This document shows, piece by piece, positions 55,871-64,000 of a stretch of DNA of 64,000 bases. The notes below the pieces were generated by a model, which had not been told where the DNA came from, did no database searches, and saw only the letters and a program-made list of their open reading frames with translations. This DNA is from Takakia lepidozioides (taxonomy: Eukaryota; Streptophyta; Takakiopsida; Takakiales; Takakiaceae): the NCBI GenBank assembly GCA_030704615.1, contig CM060733.1, positions 70,494,001-70,558,000 on the forward strand. Direction: 5' to 3'. Within the stretch, counting starts at the first letter, position 1; every line of letters starts with the position of its first letter. Position numbers and translations under genes: made by a program.

Positions 55871-57639
55871 GCACCTGTACACAACTCGCATCATGGCCCA
55901 CTCTCCTCCAACCTGACTGTCAAAGTGTTGGACCGTAAAATGTTACCATCTTTGGAGAACTCCCGGAAAAAAAAGTATCTCCAGGTGAGACCTCTCCACT
56001 TCCTTATGTATGCCTCCAATGACATTTGGGGAGGGGAAATAATCGAAATGTTCAGGTCCTTCAAAGTCTGATCCAGCACAATGACGGCGCGCTTTTCGAG
56101 CTGCAAATTGTATATTTGTCAGAATTGCAAATAAGATACTCATCACATACTTGAAGAGAAGAAAACGACATGTTTAAATACACACCTGACTCCAAAATGT
56201 AGCCTTGTGGAGCCAGTTATCAAACACCAAATCACTGATTCCTTCCACCTTGTGTGCCAGGTTGTATGGTGCTCTTTGGGAACTGATTCAAGTCCTTTAC
56301 TGTTTGATCTGAGTTCCATATCTCCAGCCACCTTATTTTTGTTTGTGGGTCGACCATCGATATGGCCAGCCGGTGCAATTTCTCCTGTTGCATCTCCGGA
56401 TGCACATGCTTGTCATAGTGTGTTTTGATCTGCTGAAGGAACTCAGGACCAAGTCCAGGATCTACTATTCTAAGCTGCTTTCCGAAGGCGGACATCAATT
56501 TGGTTCTTCGCATTTCAAACTCCTTCTTTATTGCAGCTTTCCACCCTTTGATGTCCTTAGTTCCTCTGGTGTAGTGCGGTAATATTCGGATTTCCCTTCT
56601 CAGCTGCCTCTGCCAGTTCTTGCTGCATTGATTCAAGTAGTGATTAGCTCCGAAGGGACTACAAACATGTATTCGAAAAGTAAACAGAGTACAGACTCGG
56701 GCTTACCGCATACATGTACTCCAGAAACGCCTCTCGTGTCAAAGAATACCAAGTGCCTGCAGCCCTTCCTGTTTTGCACTTCTTGATGATTGGGTGGTGG
56801 TACTGTCCGAAAATCATCCAGCTTCATCAGACCAATCCTCTGAATTCAGAATAGTGTGTGAACCAAGCTTGTTGTCACATGCGATTTCTCTGTTGATCTG
56901 CAAAAACATTGGAAACATTGCATTCCTTAACACTGTTTTTTGAGGATTAATAAGACACTACAGAGGGAATGAAATCTCCTGATGACTTACTTGTTCACGT
57001 CGTGCATAGCTGTAAGAAGCCTAGCGATGTCGTTTCCAGGATCCAAAACCATTGCCTCCACAGCAACATGCTTGTCTTTGTCTTTCGCATGGTATTTCTG
57101 AATGTATCATCCATGCCAGCAATCGGTGGTTGCCGTCCCAGACGTAGAACATGTGGTTGCAGAATTGCTGGGTGTTCTTTCCCATCATGAGGCCCAGCTC
57201 GAACTCCTCATTGGCATCTTTCCAGCACTCATCCCAGTTATCACTAATCTCTGGAGACACTAATGTGCTTTTCCCATTTATATCCGTCAATGACACATAA
57301 AAAACTTGTGCACCAAGTCTATATCCATGCACAAAATCACTCTCCAATTTTGTTATGTCATGGAAAGAGGTGGACGCACAACAGGCATTGATATCATCCG
57401 GCACAGAGGGATGTCCAGACGCCCTCCAGATACGAGCATGTCCCTTATAACCTCCTGAGAGTTTACCTTCTGGAATGACATGAGTTCTTTCACCTTGTCA
57501 AGGTAGTGCACTTCAGATTCATCTGCTTCATCTGTATTCTCTGAGCTTTTGCGGACTCGTCCCATCTCCAGATCCTTTCCCCTCTGATCCTGTAGGCTTC
57601 GACCTCACAGTTTTCTGCACGATGCCATTCATTCTGACT

Positions 57640-58290
57640 GAGTAATTTGCAAATAGTGAATGGCGGTAACGACCATCACTCTGTCTCAAAGAAACTCACT
57701 ATGAATGGTGTGAAACAATTCAGCACAATCTACACAAGCAAAGCTGATACTGTCGTATTCAAAAAAAAAAGAGGAGAGCGATAGCGAACGGCGTTAACGA
57801 CAATCACAAAAGATAACGACCTGCCGGATCGATGTTGTGTAATGACATATATGTGTAAGTGATTGGCGACAACGACATTCAGTATAGTTTAGGGCGGACA
57901 GTAAGTGCAGATTATTCAGATTGACTCCACTGTGATTACCGTCGCAAGCATGGGAAGAGGAAGGACTGCTTGAAAGGCAATCAGACAGACTTATGGTCTG
58001 AAAAACGATGATTGACGGTATGCCGACCCTCACTCTCTCTTCAAACACATAGGTACATAAATCTCATGAGGAGAATCAAATGGCGTTAACGACGCGCACA
58101 ATTCAGTAGTTCCTGCTAAAGAAGGGAAGAGGAAGGACTCCTTGAAAGGCAATCAGACAGACTGTATGATCGGAACAACAGTGAATGACTGTGCCGATAG
58201 TCACCCACTCATTGTGCGGTAAACCCTTAGCAGAGGAGAGTAGAAAGCAAATCACTTGTGATGGTCGGTAGCGACAATCCCTGTCTGGGA
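57640..58290. repeat. Second palindrome-bearing intron with 173-bp duplication
   Basis: Related hairpins recur at 57656 ('gtgaatggcggtaacgacca'), 57787, 57862, 58013, 58078 and 58181. A direct duplication ('gggaagaggaaggactgctt' to 'gacagact') lies at 57951 and 58124. The segment separates two putative exons of the methyltransferase-like gene. Confidence 0.7.
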
Positions 58291-58637
58291 CATTCCACTC
58301 AATCTCTACGCATATCTTCAACAATGAAAGTAAGTTAGATAAAACTTACTGGCGCCTTCTTAGGTTTTGAAATTTGATCCCCTTCTGCAGCTTTCTCTCC
58401 CTTCACATCTGCTCATTTCTGTCTGCTCTAGGGTTTCTGGAATTCTCTTAGTTCCGCGTTCCGCGTGCTTCCACCTCCTTCAGTGTCCCTGCGAATCATC
58501 TCTGCCTCCACAGGCTGGCGCAGTCTTATCGCCGACTGTGTCACAGCCGTTGCCTCAGTCTCCGTCTGCTCTTCTGAATCAGTCTCCGCGTTTACCTGCC
58601 TTGGCCCTGTGTTCTCCAACAAACGACGCCTCGTCAT

Positions 58638-59491
58638 TTGCTCTCTTGCTCTGCGTCTCTCTCTAAGGGAAGTAAAATAAAGAGACTTTCTTCTCTTTCG
58701 TATTGTAGAAGGAACCCTCTCCAGCTTGACTACCATCTCTCTCTCTAAGCGCAAAAAGTAGAAAAACGCAGTGACTGTCGATTTCTTGCGGGATTGCCTG
58801 CGTTCTTGCGTGTCTCTAGAAGCATCGGATTCCCTCTCGCCTGACCGTTACACATAGTCGTTCCCTTATTAGTGCACATGCCAGCAATTGGTGTACAGCT
58901 GTTCGTATTCAGTTATGGATGTCTGACGTGTGTCGCCCAAAATAAACGGCGTGTTCTTTATTAGAACGGTTTCAATATTTAAAAATAACAGCGAATCCCA
59001 GAAATCTTGGCGCACAGCCTTACACAAATAAATGTAAATGAACGAGAGTTTGATGACAAATCTTGGAATATCATACACGGTCATCATTGTTAGCCAAACC
59101 CCACATTCGTTTCACATTTGGAACTTTCCAGGTGCGCATGATCATTGGTAGTAGTATAAAGATACATTTACTTAATCTGCAATCCCATCCTCAGATCCTG
59201 TGGCATGCTTCCAGGAAGTCGGCTTTGTTATTGGGTTTATTGATGAGGTTATGGTTAACGGTTTAACAGCTGCCGACACTGCTCCTAGGGATACTCTGAC
59301 ACTGGGCCCACAAGAAAAGTAATTAAAATGGACGGCTGCATATCTGGAAAGAATAACATAATATGCACAGTCGTTGTCTGAGCTTCCTCCGCCATATTCT
59401 CTGCTCATTCTTCAACTGTGTTCTGGAGACATCAGTAAACCGATTTACACTAGATCGGCGATAGCAAGGTACAACGTACGCGAGGAAGGAA
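58638..59491. promoter_or_regulatory. Shared divergent upstream region
   Basis: Lies between the 5' ends of the methyltransferase-like gene (-) and transposase copy C (+), about 0.85 kb. No coding domain is seen. A frame open from 59374 runs into copy C without an ATG. It is positioned to be a bidirectional promoter; no element was identified with confidence. Confidence 0.4.
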
Positions 59492-62400
59492 GATGGCTTC
59501 CTCTGAAGCGGAGTTCTTCTCTGACGACAAAACCAGTGCCGTTCTCCCAGGAAGTCCTTGACAATGGATTTGCAATTGTTCTGGAACATGTCTTGGCTAC
59601 CCGTTTTCAGCTGCAGAATGGCTCCATCTTTTTGGAGAAAGAGATGTACGATCTTAAAGGGAAGTTGTTGAAATACTCTTTCCAAAACCGTGATGAGACG
59701 GCTCATATCAGCCAGTGGAGAGTGCGTCCTGGTCAATACAGAGTACTTGGAGAGCCTCGGCGAAAGTCCCTTGGGTCATATGTGACGCCCGGGACTGCTG
59801 CTTCGGTCGTTGAAGACAAGAGGGAGGTGGTGGTGAAAAAAGAACAGACGTCCTCCACTCCAATCGTTGAGCTTTCGGATTCTTCCGATGATGACATAAG
59901 TGAAATTCCAAATCCAGTCCTTCCTACTGTGGTTGGAGAAGCTGATGAAGAAGATATTTGTAGTGTCATTCCAAAATTGCAGGCGATGGGAGGAATGGCT
60001 GGATTCAAAAGTGAGTTGCGGGGAATTGATTGGGAATCTTTGAAGCAGGTGCCTGTGAAGTTCTTGCCAGAGACTTTTGATGGCGATATCCTATTCGAGC
60101 TGCCTCCTCCTCCGTGAGTTGGAGGTGTAACAATCATGATGCATGGAATGGACAAGAAACACGACGGGCACCCGTGGTGCAGAACAAAAACATCCAATAT
60201 TCATAATGATGACAAGCTTGTTTTCAGGAGGACAGTTTGCAATGGACACCTTAGGTGTGATAATTTGAATTGCAAACACTTTCTTCAGTCTGGGGTTCAT
60301 AATCAAATCCACCGGCAAACACTTTCGTCTGCAAATTCTGCAAACTTGTGCCATCCTGCTTGGCGCTCTGCGGAGCAAGAATGTACTATGTTGTCCACCA
60401 TTTGAAAACAATGACAAGAGCTTGTGTGCATTTCGGATTCCATAACCATCCTGTCTCGAAGGGGGATTACAGGGAGAGTGTTGAGACAGTATTGAGGTTG
60501 ATTAAACAGGAGTTCGGGAGAAACCCATCCGCAACAACATCTGCAATTGCTCTTGGCGCAAGCAAGTCCTTCTTGGAAAGCCATATTTTGAGTGAAGGGG
60601 ATTCTGTGGGGGACTAAACTTGACGGTGCAGCATTGGACCTGGTCATGGATCATTTCTCCACTTTAAGTTCACCGAACATTCGGCATCAGATCAATGCAT
60701 TGAGAATGGGCTCTGGGATAGAGGCTACATAGACAATATTTTGGAATTGAAACGAGTGAGCAAGTACGATTACATCCAGGACAATGTATCCCAGGTCAAG
60801 GTGCCATCAAAGTTTTTCTTTTCAAAATGTCGACTGTTGAGGAGGGCAGTGGGGTTAGCCTCGTGAAGCGGATGCAGAAGACTGGGGACTTGCAGAACTG
60901 TTTTCTTATGTTTGATCATGTGAAACGAGTGAAGGATTGGACGACAATGGCTTGTCATGTCTACGATCCAGTGTACCAACGAGTTATGACAATTGCAGTT
61001 TGTGACATGCAATCCGAGGATACGAAATCCCAGAAGCTCATGTGGAATTCCCTCATACGTGTCATGGGCTGCCATGGGCTGTCATCTCCAAATTTCGCAG
61101 GTTTCATGGCGGATAGTGCTCAAGCAAATTTCAATGCTGTTCGTATTGTCTTCGGATCGGGCGACCCAAAAGTGCCCAATGCGAGGAAGAGAGATACATG
61201 TCTATTCCATTGGACACAATCTCTGGAAAAACATACAAAGTCGGACATCAAACCAGAGATGCAGACTCAGCACCGTAAATTGTGCAAAGAGTACAAAGAT
61301 GCTAGAACAATGAAGGAGGCGGACACTTTGTTCCAGACAATTCGTGCCTGGTGGTTCTCTTCTAGAGCTGCATCACTTGAGAGTATGAGAGCATTGGAAG
61401 ATTGGTTGGCGTTTTGGCACTTCCAGTGTAGATAGTGGGGAGCAGCCATGCAAGTGGTACGAGGCTTATATTTCTTGCTTTATTCATACATTTACTTTCT
61501 ATTTTATTGTGTCCTCGCTTTCTTTATGTTGTTTCTGTTCACTGTTTTGAAGTGTGGTTCTCCACTTTGCAGAACATGTCCATTGAAGAAATGGCGAACA
61601 TGCCATCTTGCAATTTGGCAGAAACTGTGCACAACGCATGGTTGCAACAGTCTGGGAAACGAGGTCGGGATTTGTATGTGGCAACAACAGATGATTTGAT
61701 ACGTGCCTTGCAACAACAAACCCGATACCGTGATTTCTTGCGAGGTGGGGTTGGTGGCAAGGGTCCGGACAAATGGGAGTTGATGTTGCGTGCTGCAAAC
61801 AGATCTGGGGATCCAATCAAGATAGCACGGGCGGTGAGCATGTATGCCCAGGGAACGCCACTTGTTTCTAGAGTTCCACATCTTGAAGGGGAGGAGAGAT
61901 TCGGCTCCTGTAAGAGGAAATTGAACACTCCACCTGGTTCGGATTCCGATTCGCACAGGGCTGACTGTGATAACTTCTCGAAGCCTCGTGTTCCCCTGCA
62001 TGACAGCTCCATATCCGGAACCTCCATTGTGGAGGAACCTCCAACACGACGGCAAGCTCCAGCATCAAACAGTGCCACTGAAATGGTGCAGGAGAGAAAC
62101 AACCCCCTTGATGTGCTTGAGTCCGCATGCCCGACCACGTTTGGCACATAGAACGCACAAGTGTAGGGTCTCGTGTGAAATGTACAGCGATCAGGGCAAC
62201 TAATTTTGAGAAGTGCACTTCATCTATATCCAGAGGTGGTGGCCGAACTCCTGCTCCGACTTTCACGGGTTTGATGCGTCCATACGGTCAACCAAAAGCC
62301 AAGAACCACAAGTTCTAGTTCTGCGCAGATGATTGTGCCAGATGTGTGTATGGAACTGTGCGTCCTTCCGTAGTGATGAAGCCATCTCCTCCAACCGTTT

Positions 62401-62778
62401 GGCCCGTGAAGGTGGGAACACATCTCAGCTTTCAGGAGATTGAAATGTTGGAGGAGGCAGGTTTTTCCCTTGCGAGACAACCCCAACTCCATGCATGTGC
62501 TACTACTTCTGCGTCCTCCCGGGTCCCCCGGCAAATCCTGACTTGTGGCCAACCAAACGAGATGGAAAGCTCGTTCGGCGTTTCCCTCCAACCGCTGAAC
62601 ACTTTGGCAAAGTGGAGTCCGCAAGAATGCTCCAAGCTCGTGTTGGAAGCACCGCGGAAGTACCCAATCCAGGATATGGTCGGGTATTCACAATCATCAC
62701 TTCCACATCTGCTGTTCATGACAGGACCTACGACATCACGTTTCCAATTTCCCCAATTGCACATGTCCTGATTTTGTG
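59492..62778 (+). pseudogene. Mutator-like transposase, copy C (most complete copy)
   Basis: Likely start 'agATGGCTTCCTCTGAAGCG' at 59492, with a frame change near 59540 into 'EVLDNGFAIVLEHVLATRFQ'. Then an acidic linker (59860-59970), 'GGMAGFKSELRGIDWESLKQ' and the Cys/His block. A TGA (60115) and a 49-bp deletion (after 60306) break it. The core (60827-61435) has 'FLMFDHVKRVKDWTTMACHV', 'NFAGFMADSAQANFNAVRIV' and 'TCLFHWTQSLEKH', matching MULE D/D spacing and the C-x-H-W block. An intron (61454-61572) precedes 'MSIEEMANMPSCNLAETVHN'. A further C-terminal region with 'FCADDCARCV' and 'RDGKLVRRFPPTAEHFGKVE' runs to 62778 in two frames. It would excise and reinsert the element if intact; it is not. 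Confidence 0.8.
61454..61572 (+). other. Intron in transposase copy C
   Basis: Donor 'caa|gtggta', T-rich body, acceptor 'ctttgcag|aacatg'. It has the same position relative to the protein as the copy A intron (7785-7874), so it is ancestral. Confidence 0.65.
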
Positions 62779-63380
62779 AATATGCTATCAACCAGTTTGG
62801 GCAAGAGAGGTAAATTCATACCCTGCAAACATTTGTATTTCATATTTTTGAAGAGGATGGTTTGCGATCCCAAACGTGATAGCTTTATTCACCATGCCAC
62901 TATGAGTTTCAACGAGGTCAATACTCTATTGCAGTGGGATACAACACATGGGTAGCATCAACTATGCAATGTGGTATGTGGACGACCATGATTTGAAATG
63001 TGTAATTCACATCAATTCGTCGGCGGTGCAATGATATGGCCTCCAACTATATGGAGTGAGCTCTGAGTGGCATCTTTTAAAAGCACATTTGTCATTGCAC
63101 CGTTCGAAGTCTACATGTCTTGCTGTCGCTATGCACTACAATCATCTTTTGAAGATGATCCTAACTCTCATTGTTATTTGAGGAGGGAGGAAGGTCTTCC
63201 CGTGGCAGCCTTTATGGCGCACACTTTGTGATGATATTTTCTCGTCCTCGTAATTGTAAAAGTGAAACAAGCATTTGTAATTGTACAATATTGGATGCTA
63301 CAATTGTAGGCCTCATGGTAGTCTTGATTCTATTTAGGCAAGATTCCCTGCATTAATTCCACGGTCATAGGACCATCCTC
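62779..63380. other. 3' flank of transposase copy C
   Basis: No gene recognised; probably untranslated and subterminal element sequence. Confidence 0.4.
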
Positions 63381-63605
63381 GGTTATAGGCGGCGCATGTT
63401 AATGCTGACGTGGCAGATGACGGACAGTGCCACGTCATCATTTGCCGCCACATCAGCATGCTGACATGATGCTCATGCCACGTCAGTGTGGGTGCAGGCT
63501 CACGCCACATCAGCTGGCGTGAGCGTACGCTCACGCCATGTCACTCCTGCGTGAGCGTACGCTCGCGCGCTCACGCGCAACGCTCACGCCATTGCGTCGT
63601 TGTTT
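63381..63605. repeat. Palindromic right end of the composite element
   Basis: Dense in 'ccacgtca', 'cacgccacatcagc' and 'gcgtgagcgtacgctcacgc' words. 'ggcgtgagcgtacgctcacgcc' is a perfect 22-bp palindrome (63515-63536). Contains the reverse complement of the left-end 17-mer at 63528-63544. Confidence 0.65.
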
Positions 63606-64000
63606 TCATTCTTGTGTTTGGATCCCCTCCACACCTGCATGCTTGATTGTGCGCCATGCTAGTTTTGTGTGGGCGCTTGATTTTATAGGTGATTGACTCG
63701 GGTTTGATCGCCGATCCAACCCTAGAGCATGATGTCGATGGTGAGGCTGGGCTGATGACCAGTCAGACCATCTTTGTTTCTCCTGTGGTGAGGTTGGAGG
63801 TGATGACCAGCCAACCATAGGAGTGCCTGCGGTGGATGCAGGTGCAGGCTATGTTAGGAACCTAGTATTCCAGACCCTAAGCCGCATCAAGTTCTCTACC
63901 CCGACACCTTGTGGAGAGGGGGTTAGGGACATGTTCATGACCAGTTGAGTGTCAGTTTGTCAACACAGAGGTGCCACTAGTTGCTGGGGAAAGTGCCGGT
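63606..64000. other. Window end, nothing recognised
   Basis: Short duplications of 'ggtgatgaccagccaacc'-like wording near 63745-63820. No gene supported. Confidence 0.4.

Larger units (their letters stand above)
52843..58637 (-). pseudogene. ParB-like domain plus beta-class DNA methyltransferase-like gene, multi-exon
   Basis: Exons on the minus strand, approximate: 58637-58351 (Arg-rich N-terminus), 57640-57003, 56890-56705, 56636-56188, 56105-55876, 54940-54361, 54251-53942, 53745-53435, 53337-53156, 53085-52843. A ParB/sulfiredoxin-type motif reads 'YVWDGNHRLLAWM' (about 57120), followed by 'HVAVEAMVLDPGNDIARLL'. A Lys/Glu-rich linker lies near 54600. The methyltransferase part has 'AADIVILDIPDG' at motif IV (normally DPPY/SPPY), 'SDAGTLLLFQSCD', and motif I 'VVDLSVSTGATYHACKAGG' completed across a splice. 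This IV-to-I order is beta-class, as in bacterial ParB-fused methylases. At least six frameshifts and the DIPDG core argue against activity. Near-perfect phase at several junctions supports a real ancestral gene. Confidence 0.65.

Overview
The window looks like repeat-rich nuclear DNA of a land plant. PPR fragments, a plant U-box E3 ligase gene, a plant-type MBD/C2H2 gene, Ty3/gypsy, LINE and SINE retroelements and GT-AG introns all point that way. The PPR wording (repeated 'VDMYAKCG', 'VHGDI.KAGIV') resembles large fern PPR families, so a homosporous fern is my best guess. That is inference; no species marker was seen.

Layout. 1-1.6 kb: a higher-order repeat, partly present inverted at 9.7-10.3 kb. 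2.4-3.4 kb: broken PPR gene (-). 3.4-5.1 kb: 96-bp minisatellite. 5.3-8.3 kb: unknown ORF and a decayed Mutator-like transposase (copy A, +). 8.8-12.0 kb: two tandem PPR pseudogenes (+). 12.0-15.9 kb: hairpin-rich element with a short unrecognised protein family. 16.7-17.7 kb: En/Spm-like gene (-). 18.6-19.5 kb: LTR-like segment. 20.9-22.6 kb: SWIM-type Mutator-like gene broken into two divergent halves. 24-31.4 kb: the only apparently intact host genes, an MBD-C2H2 gene and a U-box/ARM E3 ligase gene (both -), with a PHD-finger exon beside the first. 32-34.9 kb: dead LINE. 35.4 kb: SINE. 36.4-36.9 kb: palindrome array. 38-39.2 kb: second member of the hairpin-rich family. 39.7-40.6 kb: 111-bp inverted repeat. 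40.7-50.9 kb: degraded Ty3/gypsy and related LTR material (-).

The most interesting part is 50.9-63.6 kb. A multi-exon minus-strand gene carries a ParB-like motif followed by the motif order of a beta-class DNA amino-methyltransferase. It lies head-to-head with a plus-strand Mutator-like transposase (copy C). The pair is bracketed by palindromic ends sharing a 17-bp inverted repeat about 11 kb apart. Its introns hold spaced near-perfect palindromes. Both genes carry frameshifts and stops, so I read this as a decayed composite DNA transposon with its own methyltransferase-like partner. Copy A has a different palindromic motif clustered on both its flanks, which suggests family-specific subterminal sites.
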